Assembly: GCF_029784155.1 (NCBI RefSeq)
Contig: NC_073691.1
Coordinates: 133,420,394 to 133,484,393 of the forward strand
Source of the DNA: Uranotaenia lowii
Lineage: Eukaryota > Arthropoda > Insecta > Diptera > Culicidae
Direction: 5' to 3'
Length of the DNA: 64,000 nucleotides
Part shown: positions 32,283 through 45,431 of the stretch, piece by piece
Position numbering within the stretch: the stretch's first letter is position 1
How the letters are laid out: every line of letters begins with the position of its first letter
The notes under the pieces: generated by a model
The model's database searches: none
What the model was told of the DNA's origin: nothing
What the model saw: only the letters and a program-made list of their open reading frames with translations
Position numbers and translations under genes: made by a program

Positions 32283-33817
32283 TATGTGTAATTGATCTTT
32301 AAATGGGTAGAAAATAATAGATTAATTCCTTAATTTTCTGAACAAAAAATATCAATCAAAAAGACAATGAATCAGTTAGACTTTGCATACTTATATCGGC
32401 TAAAAACGAAAAGTTCGTTTCTGGTTTTTGATATCTTATGATGTAATTTATCCAAACCTCCATTGTCCCCGTACTTACTTTCCAAAAGTTAAAAATCTTA
32501 TTTTTTTCAAATAAATTTAAATAATGAATACCATTCCTTGATGAATGTGGAGATGATATTTGAAATCCTGGAACAATTATCGCGTCATAAGGTACCAGCT
32601 AAAGAGATCGAATTCTTATCGGCTCATCAAACATAAACACCAGACATACCGAGGCGCGAAAAAAACGGGAAAAACTCTTTAGTTGAAATTATTAATAGCT
32701 TTGTTTAGCTTTCCACGTCAAACCGACATCGATCTGCCTTCAACAGGCGTGCCCTGGACGAAAAGTTAAATGCTATAAATTTGGTTGAGTAAATAATTTT
32801 CCCCATTTCGTTTCCTAATTAGTTTATGAGTACACGCATCGGGAAATGAAGGCGACCCCTTGGCGTTGGAACTTTGAACCGAGAAAAATAAGTTTTTTTA
32901 AATAAAAATAGCAATCAAAACTTGCATGGTTGTAAACTGCTCCTGTTAACATGTTATAGAAATCTGAGCTCGAAAAAACCAAAATTTGGCATTCTCTATA
33001 TCAGAAACGACTGGACCAAATTCAACACATTTTGTATCTTTGAGTTGTCGAAAGTGTTGTACATAATAATGTAGGCTAAGGTTTCTTCATAAAATGAATC
33101 ACATTAGAGTTATACTTCTCAGTGAAACGCACTCGCGTCAAGCGAAAAAAACGAGATATCTCGTATTTGGTCCGCAATGTGTTAGTACTCTTAAAAATAA
33201 GTATAGAAATGTAAGCTTATATTTTCTCACAAAGTTGTACTTTCGTATGGACGAACGATCAAAATCATTTATGTAAACTTTGAATTGGCACTTTGCTTAG
33301 AGTTCATATCTGCTTGCATCTCTTCGAAGAACATCAATTCGTCAGAGAAGAGTTCGGGGTAATTTCTTTCATTTCTGTTTAATGACTTCTATAGAAATTT
33401 GCAAATGGTCTCAACATGAAGCAGTTGATGTTTTTTTTTCCTGTGAGCATATCGACTACATTTGAATGGGATGACTCATCAATGGAAATTTCTCATTCAT
33501 TCTATCTTTAAAGAACCGGTGAGAGAATTTCATCCAGAATATGTTAGTTGCAAAACATGGAATTGATTTTTTTCTTTCAGACCATAATAAAGCGATCGGT
33601 CGCGGAGTCTGAAATAAAATTCAAGTTCTTTTCCCGGACCAACAACGACCGATTGCGTTCAGTGAATGCCTCTCAATTTGCAGCTCCTGTCCTATTGATC
33701 ATTGCAAGACATCTCGACATACAATTGGCGCATACCTGTAGGTTTATCTGATGCGCTGCGCTTGAACTAATAGAACGTGCGTGGTTAAAAATCAAAAACT
33801 TCCGATTGCTTTGTTGC
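32283..33817. other. no gene recognised
   Basis: Right flank of transposon C. A moderately GC-richer, unique-looking stretch at 32690-32870 could be regulatory, but nothing specific supports this. Confidence 0.35.
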
Positions 33818-34637
33818 TAGGGGAAAAGTTCATATAATAATCATACTGAACTCGCTAAGGTATGGTTTTTATGGGTATGTTCTATCACGGCCCATGCGCT
33901 CGTTATAACCACATCCTGGCAATGCTATACAAACCGTATGGAGCACATCTCTCAGATTTCCCCTCAGATTTCCCCTTTTTTGACAGATTTAAGCTTTTTT
34001 CTTCAGATTTGAGCTTTCATCTCCTATGCTCTCAAGGCAAAAAAAAGGTTAAATCTGAGGAAAAAAAGCTTAAAAACGAGATTCACCAACACTTAGTTAA
34101 AAGATGTTGGTCACACGATACATAGACAAATCCTGTATAGTTGCAGGGACCTGGTTATAACGCGCCAATCGTAGTAGGCTGAAAATAGCATTAACTTTTC
34201 AAAATGGCCAATTTTCATTGAAAATGAACAAAAAGCCTAAAACCATATTTTGAGCGTTAATTCAGCTCAAAAAATCTATTTTTCACTTTTTTTAAATTTT
34301 TATTAGTCCATTTTGATTTTCTTTTCAGTCAAAGTGTCTGTAAGTATTGGTGTGTTTTCGGTCTTCGGCTGCTCTCGGGTGTGTTCGGCTGCTAGGCGCG
34401 TATTGAATACACAGCGGCGCGTTTTTGCAACACAGTTTTGTTCTGTGGCTTTGAATATGGTTTTTTAAAATCAAGTTTTTGAAGAATCTATAGCAATTTG
34501 AGTAGTAAAAAATCATAGGCATTTGTAGAAAACATTTTTCTTCAACGATTACACTCATTTTTAACACAATTTGTACGTGGAATACATAGAAAATCAGCAA
34601 TTCGCTTAGGTGGCGCATAATAGGGCATGTTCCCCTA
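33818..34637. mobile_element. TAGGGG-ended element N with a P copy inside
   Basis: The left end is TAGGGGAAAAG and the right end GTTCCCCTA, with subterminal GGCGCATAATAGGGCATG at the right resembling the end words of elements H and J. The 820 bp include a 244-bp P element. Target duplications are not clear. Confidence 0.55.
33902..34161 (-). mobile_element. hAT-like MITE P, copy P5 with TSD GTTATAAC
   Basis: A complete P copy (33910-34153) in the orientation opposite to the 8.5-9.5 kb cluster, flanked by perfect 8-bp repeats GTTATAAC (33902-33909 and 34154-34161). It confirms the element's ends and 8-bp duplication independently. Confidence 0.9.
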
Positions 34638-35545
34638 CATCAGAACTCGGCTACGAAATTTACTCATCGACCGAAAACTGACTCGATTCTTCAGTGCCGT
34701 CCAGTCAGGTACTTTTTCTGATTATAACCACAGATGAACAGATGTACAAGCTCGAACATAAAATCTTCAGAAACTTGTGTAAAATTTCCAGTGCTCTCTT
34801 TTAAAAAAGCCGTTAAAAATGATGAAAAATAGTGCCATCTATTACTAGATTTGTAACTTTTGAACAGCGCAATAGATGGCACCGTTTCTAGATGGCTCCC
34901 TCAAAAGTATCAATTTTTCGAAAGGACGCAATGGTATTTGAACTAAAAAAAAATAAAAACAATAAGATGAATTTTCCTATATAATTTGATTAACCACGAA
35001 TAACTTTAAGCTGGGGAAAAGAGCACCATCATATTTTTTTTCGCTACAGAGATTGCCGAAATAACAAACAGATGTACAAGCTAAAACTCCAGAAACCAGT
35101 CTAAAATTTCAATGCTATCAATTAAACAAGCCGAATCAACTTTTGGAGTACTTTATTCTTGGAAGAGCGCAGTCGTAAATGATCTCAAAAATAAATAAAT
35201 TAACATCGTAGTAGATAGGACGGCTTCACAACAAGGTAAAATTACCTGGTTCAGTTTACGTTGATTCCTTTCACTTAAAAATGATTAACTAAGACCTTTG
35301 GACAAGCCAGACGAACCAATTGTTTTATCCAGTTGAGCTTAAAATGATTAATCCCACGCAACAATACCGGTTGTAGGCTTCTCTCAGCAAGCATTTTCTC
35401 GTATTATATTTGTTTCTATTTAGTACTTTATGCTAGTTTGAAGCAATCAGAAAATCGGCTTAAAGCTAAAAATTCTCATTACGCAAATCATATATCTATT
35501 AACATTAATTTGCTCGAAACTCGTCAAATGGAATTTCGACCTATA
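34638..35545. other. no gene recognised; short related repeats
   Basis: Sequences around 34734-34800 and 35064-35120 resemble each other (AACAGATGTACAAGCT..., CAGAAAC..., TAAAATTTC...). A GTGCCATCTATT/AATAGATGGCAC inverted pair lies at 34831-34885. Probably an old repeat. Confidence 0.35.
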
Positions 35546-35549
35546 ATTT

Positions 35550-35912
35550 TATATTAAATATCCGGGTAAACCCGGATAGAACCGGGAAATCTAGCAACCT
35601 TAATGTACACGATATTTTGCAGGGTTTTTATTAAACTTGCTCAAAATACTTCGTTTTGGACGCGTAAATAAAACATTTTTACAACACAATTTGTTTTCTA
35701 AAAGTTTGATTTTAGGAAGAGAATGAGAATAATTCCGGGACAAATCCGGGCAACCGGGTCGGACCGAGTTTTTTCCCAAATTGTATAATAAATATCCGGG
35801 CAAACCCGGATAAAACCAAATTGTATAATAAATATCCGGGCAAACCCGGATAAAACCGGGCAATCTGGCAAACTGAATGTAATACCTACACGATATTTTG
35901 CAGGGTTTGTCC
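35550..35912. repeat. direct repeats with CCGGGTTTGCCCGG-type palindromes
   Basis: CACGATATTTTGCAGGGTTT occurs at about 35609 and 35889 in the same orientation. A 40-bp segment containing ATCCGGGCAAACCCGGAT is tandemly doubled at about 35777-35856, and a third related copy lies at about 35559. It looks like a tandem of a small palindromic element. Confidence 0.6.
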
Positions 35913-36765
35913 AAGACATTCGTCACTTTTCTGACTGAACTAGCTGTAAACCAACGAAATTGTGTGGTCAGCTGCGAGACCACTTCTCATATGGCTACAC
36001 ACGCACAATCGGTTGATACTCAATCGACAGCCGGGTGGCCCAAAAGGAGAGGCGGGGAACAATTTGCATGCAAATTACGAAAGTTTATCCGGCAGTTTTC
36101 CGGATGCTTAAGCTTTCGCCCTTCATTGATGAGCTCTGCACTGAACGCTTAAAACGAATAGCCATATCACAAGGTCCGGCTCGTAGAGGCATTTCTGTGT
36201 GAAAATATTCGTAATTTAGTATCACAAACAAAATTTAAAAAAGAAGCCATTAAATTTTCACAGGTGTATGTTGCTATTCATTCGATAACATTAAAACACA
36301 AACGCTATGTCGTCTAAGGGTTCTAGAGCACGCACCAATTGGTTGTTTAAACACCTCTCATTGAAACTATAAAACTACACCAACATACACATACATGGAT
36401 ATGATTCTAGTGATCTTTGAAACTAAATCTTATTTCTTGAAAACATTTTTCATTAAGTCAATGAAAACTGATTTCGAATTAATTTACTGTACTTCAAATC
36501 AAAAGAAAATGATTCATGCCATAATCAATGAATAAATTCTTTGATTTTATTAACATTTTCTCTGAAACCAACATGGTTTTCGCTACAGTTATGATGAAAA
36601 ACATTGTGACGGAGACTGGACAAAATCGATTTCCTGGATTTTATGGCAAAGTTCAACCCGGTAGCAAAGTTAATAAACAATCATATACATATGAGGTCAT
36701 CAGAATCAAAGGGGTATACCTAAGTGCAAAAATGATCGATTTTGCGAGTTTGCTGTGACAGAGCG
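35913..36765. other. no gene recognised
   Basis: Unique-looking, mixed composition; no supported gene. Confidence 0.35.
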
Positions 36766-36767
36766 TA

Positions 36768-37717
36768 CACTCATAAAAATCCACACTTTGAATATATGTT
36801 CCTCCACACATACGTTCTTCGATTTCTTCTGCTATGTGATACAAATAAGATTCATGTTTGAATTATAGCTTGTATTCGAATAAAGTATAAAGTTTATTAG
36901 TTGACACATAGCCTTTATGTTTTTCATCTTTGAAAGATTTCATGAACTCAAAATGGCTGCAATTGGAAAAAAACGTGTTGTTGAAGGTGTACGCAATCTT
37001 TGTTTTATCAAAAAAAGCAGTTTTAAGTGAGTAATTTTTATTATAAAGTTCAGTCGGATTTTTTTTAGTCATGCAAAGATTACAGAGTACAGATTAAATT
37101 TAATATTTCCCTCACAGTAAGCACAGTAAGCTGGACCTTAGGCGTAAGAAGCAATCGATTTTTCAACAATGATAAAACTGGAGCTTCAATCACTTGCAAG
37201 ATGTTTTTAAGAAGGTAAGTCTTTAATTCAATTGATTTTTCTGATTCCTGTAAAACAGTCCATGGATTCATCTGCTTTCAGATTAAACTTTTCAAACCTC
37301 CGGCTTGGATTCGGAACAGAAGCTTGAAATAGTCGGCTCGGATGACGGGTCACCGATGGAAGACAGCAGCTGTAATATGTTTAACATGAAAAAGTTTTAG
37401 CAAATAATTCTTCCAAAATTGTAATCAAAATAAAATTGTGTTTAAACAAACAGAAAATCTCTTTATTTTTAAACGCCGAAAAGTAGATAAGAAAATATCG
37501 ATGAATAACAATTTGCTGCCTATTTTCAGGCGTTTTGCAAACGAATATTTCACACATATAACATCTATATGTGAACTTTCATAATGTTCATCTGTTGCAT
37601 ATAGCGCTGAAATATTTCCTCAAACATATGTGTGACACAAAGTTTTTAATTGGGAGACAAATTGCAAAAATCTATATAGCCTGACACATACCCGAAATGT
37701 GTGGAATTTTTGCAGTG
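36768..37717. mobile_element. TIR element T (CACTGCAAAAATTCCACAC ends)
   Basis: CACTCATAAAAATCCACAC at the left pairs with CACTGCAAAAATTCCACAC read inversely from the right. TA flanks both sides (36766-36767 and 37718-37719). CACACATA and TATGTGTG words recur near both ends. It contains an intron-like cassette. No transposase is seen. Confidence 0.6.
37090..37440 (+). pseudogene. spliced cassette-like segment in element T
   Basis: CTTGCAAGATG...AAG|GTAAGT (37216) gives a donor, and TCTGCTTTCAG (about 37281) an acceptor. AATAAA lies near 37430. In one frame about 37 codons after the acceptor are open (from 37290 to a TAG at 37400), but a TAA precedes them. Coding status is doubtful. Confidence 0.3.
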
Positions 37718-37719
37718 TA

Positions 37720-38800
37720 GAGGACAACCCATGGGACCAAGCCTATTGAGTTGCACTATTTAGCGAGATTCGGTGACTCGAGGTCGCCGGGCGAAAAGTG
37801 TTTGGAACAATTAAAGGAGGTTGTTGCGCATCTTTTCCCGCAGCATGGCCCGACGCAGGAGGGGTAAAGAACAAGGAACTTGTGGCCATCGCTAAATAAC
37901 TTGCGGTGAATAAGGCCCCAGGTCCAGACAGAATCCCTAATTCAATGGTGAAGGTAGCGGTACAGATAATTCCAGATACTTTCAGAGTGGTCTTTCAAAA
38001 GTGTTTAGACGAGAGATTTTTCCCCAACCTGTGGAAAACTGCGAAGCTGATGTTGCTACCGAAACCGAAAAACCGCCAGGGTATCCTTGCCTTGGGGTCA
38101 ACGTACAGACCTATTTGTCTATTGGATACCCTTGGTAAACTACTAGAGATGATAATCCTCAGAGAACTTACTAAATATCTGCACAGAGAGTGAAAGTGGG
38201 CTGTCGAACAGACAGTTCGGTTTTCGGAAAGGGAGATCCACAGTGGACGCCACCCGAATGGTGACAGAGTACGTTAAACGCGCGTATCAAAAGAAGACGC
38301 GGTGACGATTGACGTTAAAAATGCCTTCAACAACGCTATCTGGGAATCTATTGGAGAAATACCTCGGAGTAATGGTCAAAAACCGTTTAAGTTTCGGTTT
38401 GTTATAGTGCGTCGAAAGTCATCGAATCACTGACCTGGATTATGCCGAACTGTCATGATCCAAAGAGTAGCAAGAGACGTCTTCTTGTGAGCGTGACACT
38501 ATCGAAACTACGATATGGAGGAGTGGCCTGGAGCTGTGCCTGGAGCTCTTTCCTAGAGTTTGCTGTGTATACAGGATCATCTCAAGAGATGCAGCTTTTG
38601 TCAGCGCGGGCATGATTCCCATCGACTTCACACTGGCGGAGGATAAAGAATGTTACGTAGCAGGAGCTGTTAGAGAAGTGCGTAAAGCCTTACTCTCAGC
38701 TTAAATGCTCAAGTGGCATGAGCAATGGGACGTATCGATAAACGCTCGATGGACGCGCAGACTAATTCCGCGCACAGACTAACACCACAAATCAAAAGCA
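37720..38800 (+). pseudogene. R1-like LINE ORF2, decayed
   Basis: A 95-codon piece (37906-38193) reads KAPGPDRIPNSMVK, LPKPKN, TYRPICLLDTLGKLLE, the fingers region of R1-type RT. Frameshifted pieces follow: QFGFRKGRSTVDA and TIDVKNAFNNAIW (motif A) at 38210-38350. The C-terminal region (38560-38750) reads IISRDAAFVSAGMIPIDFTLAED and WHEQWDVS..RWTRRLIP in pieces, typical of R1 elements. The RT palm between them is largely missing. It abuts element T, which may have inserted in it. Confidence 0.75.
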
Positions 38801-39078
38801 ACGCGATCTTAGGGCACGGTATAACCCTAAACTGGACTCACACGTGCTTGATAGTTTTCCAATCGACTATGTATCTTGTTGTATCTTAATTTTTTTCAGT
38901 CCAATTCGGCGGATACGAAATTTACCTTAGCAGTGATTCCACACTTTTTGGAAAGATACCATTTTTAAAACCAAAAATTATGTTTTCTATCTAATTTTCC
39001 TGCACACTTTCCATCAAGGTTTTTAACAGTGCTGGGAAATGTGGCTTCTTTAGAGTTGTCGCTGAAGACATGTTTTTT

Positions 39079-39797
39079 GGCTTTCTTACAGAAAGGCATA
39101 GGGAACGGTCAGTTGGGGATATCATTAATTAAGGGTCCAAGACCCCACTTTATAGGTACCAATCGACTCAGCTCGACGAGTTACGATGATGTCCGGGAAT
39201 TTGTATGTTCCATAAAAACGTTCTTAACACATTAACTCCTATTCTAGGTTTCACGATTTTGATGAATTTAGTATAAAAAAATTGGATTTTTTTTCTTGTA
39301 GGACCTATCTCAAAACCAAAAAAAAAACAAAATTGTTTTAAATTTTTCTATTCCATAGAACATATCATGCTTACGTTGGCTCCAAAAAAGGTAGCCATTT
39401 GCTCAGCAGCAGTAGCCAGCAGTCGCTAAATTAAGTACAAAGGCGATCAAAAATTTGACAAAAATTTCATAAAACAGCAGAGAATTGATCCCACGCCATC
39501 TAGCATGAGAGTTTAGGAGGTTAACCCCTTGACCACTAGTGAGCGTCGAGATATGTGGCTCTCAAACTTTAACAGTTTGAATTATTTGGATTATAAATGA
39601 ACTCGTTGAATATAAGTTCGTTTATCCTCCAAAAAACGTACTGGGCACCTTTTTTTTATATTGAGTTTAGTAATTTTTGCTATCGATTTTCTTTAATCAT
39701 AATCTTTTTTATAGATTAATAATAAATAATTCAGAAATAAGGAATCCATTATTGTGTCATTTATTTCCAAAGATAATTGACACTCTGTAAGAAAGCC
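39079..39797. mobile_element. putative TIR element Q
   Basis: GGCTTTCTTACAGA at 39079 has its exact inverse ending at 39797. The left part contains a block with ACCAATCGACTCAGCTCGACG, a string I associate with abundant mosquito repeats. A target duplication is not clear. Confidence 0.5.
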
Positions 39798-42142
39798 TCC
39801 AATCCACTGATAAGTGTATTAAATCGGGTTTTTTCTTTATAAGTCCGAAGAACTTATCTCGCTTCATATTCGCTTCATGGGAAGAAAAAAGCAACGTCTA
39901 AAGAATTCGTAATATGTGTTGAGTTTGAAGGGAGACATTTAAAAGAAATGTTGTGTAGTTCACACAATTTTGATCTCGTGTAGAAAAATACTAACTAACG
40001 TTATCTCCGATTGCTTCACAATAACAAATTAATTATTTTTTTTTGAGTTCCAAAAGTAGCTTCAATGCTGTGGAAACCACGGTCTTAGCTTGGCCCATTT
40101 TCACCACCATTTGTACATTTTGGACACTGCTTCAAAAAATTGGAACAACTCTTAATATATTCAACCAATTTGTAGAAGAAATACTGATTCTGGTTTTAAA
40201 GATCCTAATGAACGTATTTATGATGAAAAGAACGAAAAAAAATTGCTGGTGTTAGTTTACACATGACAAATTTGTGGAATGTAGTTTGTTTGTCATTATT
40301 ACACTGAATTTGACATTATAACAAAATATTTATGAGACAAAATTTTTAAAACAAAAGAAGAAATGATATGCCGGCTGTCATGTGTAAAAATTTCAAAACG
40401 ATATCTCCAGTACTTATGAAGATATTTCAAAAACAAACATTTTAATTTTGGCTCATACTCAACCCCTAGGTCCATAGTCATCCCGCAAGGCGGTACATTA
40501 AACTTTACAAATCCGTACCTTAATCAAGACTGGGGTTCAAAATGGTCACTGAATTTGATTGTTGAAGTCCTTGTAGCTAAAAATTATGATGCGTGTATTC
40601 TACAAAATCATCTATGATTTTACTACAAAGCAATCTCGGTAATTCAAATTTCGATGGCGTCAATAACCAACAAACACCAGAACAACCTTACGAGATTTCA
40701 TATTCAAACAGCCGAGCTTAATTGCATCGCATTAAAAATACGTTGCATATAACATAATTACCCTCGGTGATAATTACAGCCAAGACCTGATGCATAGATC
40801 AATCGATCAGTGAAAGTGTGCATCCCTCATCATCCGTCTCATCTAGCGAAGAAGGAGCTCTGGATAAACACTTTCGCCGTCCAAGGCAAACAAGCTCCAG
40901 TCCTGCATGGGGTAGTTCATTGGCTTTTTCAAGCAGCGGCAAAAAAAAATAATCGAAGCGTTTGATCGGAGCCGAATCAGTGATCCGGACGTGGGAGAGA
41001 GTAAAGAAACAACTACCCCTTAAGCATCCACACGCCTCCCGAAATCGAGCGTAAACAAACTACACCAAGTCCCCCAACATTTGACGGGATAATCGATAAG
41101 GTGGTACCTATGTACATATAGGACTGAGCTAGTTTAAACGCAAGAGAAGCCCTTGGGGTTATTGGTTTTTCAGTACAGAGAAGATTCGAAACTTAAGATA
41201 ATATTCATAGGACCTTTTGGAAGCGACAAATAAGACACAATAGTTTTGCAGTAGTTACATGAAAAAGAGCAGTCAAAAGTTAGTCACCAGGTTTCCGATT
41301 TGTCCTTAGATCATTGCCCATCTTCGAGGGATTTACCTTACATCCATACGAAATTTATCCGTTTATGCACTACGAGTGTAATGAGAGAAAAGTTTTCTGG
41401 TTTTTTTAATTTTTGAAGATTGATATCAAATACAACTAAATGACCTTGTTTCATATTCGCGCTAGATTCAACGAGAAAGTTTTTTTTAGCCAACAACTAT
41501 CAACTTGTATCGAAAGATCAGTAAACTAGTAAATCGGAATGGTGATTTGAAACCCACTTTCAAGTTTTAAGAGGAGATCCGAATTTCACAAACTTGGCCT
41601 TTCTGAATTACCGTCAAACGGGGCGTCATGCAAAAGCAGGGTTAGCTGCAACATTTGTATACCACAACACCCATTCAATTTTTATTTCAATATACTGTAA
41701 TAAAGTTATCATTTATTGATAACAAATTGATAATGACATAATTTTTAACATCGTGAAAAAGGTTTTTTAAAGTTTTTGATTCTAATAAAAAAATTAAAAA
41801 AATCGAGCAATAGATGTACAAATTTTAACATTTTTTGATGCCGTTAAAAACTTTACCTCGTATGACGGATTGGCTTAATGATATCACCTATAAACTTTAA
41901 ATTGCTTTCATTATGAAATACCAACACTGTTGGTGTATAAATATTTTTCGAACAATCACCAAAATTTTTAAAAAAAATATTTTTATAATTCAGTAAGCTG
42001 ACTGGGGAAAAATGCAACAAAATGCAAATCTGAACTTAATCTCATAAATCGCGTTTCCATATGCTGGGATATGATTGTTTTTCAATATGCGTTTGTTAAC
42101 ACTAAAATTTCATCCATCCTAAGATTTATTTACATGATTTAA
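39798..42142. other. no gene recognised
   Basis: Mostly AT-rich. 40650-41110 is GC-richer and repeat-poor by eye, with inverted AATTACC/GGTGATAATTA words. It may be conserved non-coding host DNA, but this is a guess. Confidence 0.3.
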
Positions 42143-42872
42143 GGGGGGGGTAGGGTCTAACGGGTATAAAAAAAACACCATTTTCACGATTTTTTTCTAG
42201 AGCTATCGTTCAAACAAATGTATTCAAATTTTTTGCATTATACAAAGCATTGTTAAAAGAACATTTAGTAATTTTTTCGTAGAAAAATATTGAAAAATGA
42301 GCCGGTGACGGAGCATTTTCAAGGATGCCTTTTAGAAAACAGGATTTGCGGTGGACACTGTATCTCAGCACAGGATCATCTGAAGTCAAAAAATCAGAGC
42401 AAAATATTTTTAATAGATGTTTTTCTAGACCCCAACGTTTTTATTTAACTTAAAAATATTTTTATGAAATTTTTGTGGCTGTTTGAAGTAAAAACTACGA
42501 TTTTTCACTTAAAAATCCGCCATTTTTCACCTCTAAAATCTCCCAAAAGTAAAAAAATCAAAAAAGAAAAACGTTGGGGTCTGGTATTTTATATGTTGAA
42601 AATATGTTCCAAATTTGAAAAGAATCGGATAAGTAGTTTTCAAATGACGATGTCCACGGACTTTAAAAATGTGCTTTCGAGAAAAACGCGTTTGAAATTT
42701 CTGTTCTTGCTTTCTTGCAGTTTTAGATAGAAGGAGATAAAGGCCTATAACTTCTACAGTTTTGCTTCAATTGACTTGAAAATTTGACACAACATTCTTG
42801 AAATGTTTTACAATAAGAAAATAAAAAAATAAAAAAATCGATTTTTTGAAAGTGTTAGACCCTACCCCCCCC
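42143..42872. mobile_element. TTAA-flanked (piggyBac-like) non-autonomous element R
   Basis: GGGGGGGGTAGGGTCTAAC at the left is matched by its inverse at the right, and both ends are flanked by TTAA (42139-42142 and 42873-42876). TTAA duplications are the hallmark of piggyBac transposition. The 730-bp body has no supported coding region. Confidence 0.75.
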
Positions 42873-42876
42873 TTAA

Positions 42877-44370
42877 GATAATATAATATTTTGTAGTAAT
42901 TTTTACCCCTAAATGTAATCAGCAGATTAACACTTTTTTCTTAAAAACATTTTTGACAGAAAAAATGTTAAATTTAATTCGAACAAAACCAAAATTACTG
43001 CAATTGGTTTTTTATGCGTTATGACATCACAAATGAATCAAAAACTTTAAATTTTCAATCGTTTTCATTTGATTTTTTATTAATTTCAGAGTTTGTTGCA
43101 ACTCATCCTTTTTTCTTGGTAGGGTGAAAATCGCATGTTTTTGTAAATTTAAAAATAATTGGTAAAACCAACAATTTTCTGACTACGTCAGTTTGGAGTC
43201 CCATCAACCTTAAAACTTTTGATGTACAAGAGGTATGATTATCTGTAGGCATTAAGATTTTAGAAGCCATTGAAGTTGAAAAGTGTTGACGGTACTTAAA
43301 GTGGCTTGTGTTAGTTTGTAGAGCATAATCAAAGAGTTTTGAAATTCATATCGAAATGAAGTGAAAACTTTTTTTTAATTTCCTCGACTTCGCCCATGTT
43401 TTTCAAAGGTTTAACTTATCGTTAGAAATTAGTTGAAATGCTTTGAGTTTCAAACTTTCGATTGTGTATTTTTGAATTTTCAATAGTACATAAATTCAAA
43501 AGAATCGGGCAAACAAAGTTAATTTGAGGTCAAAAAATCTAGTCAATTTTATTGCCTTCGCTCAACATTCATCATATTTATCATGTAGTATCTATTTTAT
43601 TCATTGGGATACAAGAAGAATAATGCTGCAGAAATCTCCAGAATCTAGCTCTACATAGTTTTCTTAATCTAAACGTAATTTCGATATCTAGCTCTACTAA
43701 GTTTTCTTTATCTAAACATTATTGCTCAAAGGAGACTGGACAAAAATGAATGAAACTTAGTTTTCTCGTGTACACAGATGAACAATATACGGTTCGAATG
43801 ATCTTGACGAGATGAGAAAAAATCTCTATGAGACCAAATATACCGTGGGAGAAAAAAGGTATGGATTGACGAAGTTGAATTGTTTTGAAAAAAAAGGGGC
43901 AAAAATGTTCAGCTAGCGATTTTTCGAAAAAAAGCATGCTGTACTTTTTAAATTAATGTTATATTTTTCATAAGATTTTGCAAAAAAAAAAAGATTTTTG
44001 AGTTTAGGTGTTCTGATTTGAAAATTCCTGAAAATAATATTGTAAAAGATTAGAACATAACAACTTTATCTATTCGACCATTTTTAATTGGAAAGCAGTT
44101 TCTTAATTTTGAAAATAAAAAAAAAAAACACTTATGTAGTTATGACAATTTGATTTCGTTTCTATTTACATTTCCATGTAAACACCACAAAAACTTTTAA
44201 AATATGATTTTTTTTCCCGAGGAGAGTAACAGATAAAATTTGTAAAAAAGCTAGGCTATATCTTCACGTTTATTTGGACAAAGTGTCTCTCTTAAGCCTC
44301 TTTCAGCAAGCCTGATACCTTAAATCGATGTTTTTTTTTATCCTGAGTTGCGTAACAACTATCAAAGGAT
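42877..44370. other. no gene recognised
   Basis: AT-rich, with short homopolymers and no supported gene. Confidence 0.35.
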
Positions 44371-45306
44371 TAGGGGAAGAGGGGGCATAATGCCCACGTT
44401 AAGAAGAAAGCCTTGTTTTAGAATACATTTGAAAAGATTAACTTTAATTTTCGATTGTGTTTGGAAGTTTGGTTTATTTTTTGTCTAAATCTGATAGTTA
44501 GAATAACTGGAAGGTCAAAAAAGGCCACAAATTTAATGAAGTTTAAAGAGTAGGTTGAAAACTGGATTTCAGATTCAGTAGGGGCATAATGCGCATATGT
44601 GTGTACCCAATCGCGCCGTTTTAACGTTTAATAAGTGTTTATTGATCCAAGTGCCTCCGAAAGTGTTTGCCAGGAAAAAAACACTTCTATTCTACTTCAC
44701 AGATGGAAAAATGTATTGCTACGCGCAGTGCTGTCAGATATACTGAAATTCTTGTGAATAGTTAATTAAATCTATATTAAAATTAGGAATTTTAAATATA
44801 TTCGTTTATATTCAAGTTTTGTTTTCCAATACAACTTATTAGTAACTTTAAAATTGTTGTGATGAAACTGCATATAAGTTTAAACAAATATGAAACATAC
44901 TTAAAGATAAACGGACATGGCGCGTTTTGCCCTACTTAGACATGTTTATTAAAACTCGTTCAAAATAACAGAAAACATAATTGAATAAGAAAAAATTTTC
45001 GTTTTGTGATGATTTTCAAGACCAATGTTCATCATTGTAACAGATGTCAGGTAATTGTTTTTGTCGATAGATGCCGTAATTCCTTACGAAAGTCAAGGCA
45101 CAAATTGCAAGGAATATGGCTTGAAAAGTATTTTTGGATTTTTGCAAGGATTTATCGCATATTTGATGCTAATTTTTTATACAAAAGGTTTCTACTGTTG
45201 ATTAGAAGGGAATAGCGTACCGAATTCTTAAAATAAGTGTATATCTAGCTAGATATCACAGTGGGGCGTGTTGCCCACACTGGGCATTATACCCCCAGTT
45301 CCCCTA
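44371..45306. mobile_element. TAGGGG-ended element J with iterated GCATAATGCCC
   Basis: The ends TAGGGGAAGAGGGGGCATAA and the inverse of TTATACCCCCAGTTCCCCTA frame 936 bp. The word GGGCATAATGC recurs at about 44383 and 44582, and as GGGCATTAT at about 45283. The length and end sequence parallel element H. Flanks do not give a clean duplication. Confidence 0.65.
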
Positions 45307-45431
45307 TTCGCTTTCAGTGTGAACGTTTTTCATGACTCTCACAAAAACTTCTGATCAGTTCTAGGCTTATACGTCACCTATTGTCAGTATTCTGCGAAAA
45401 CAAAATTAAAATTTAGGAACCACCAGGAATT

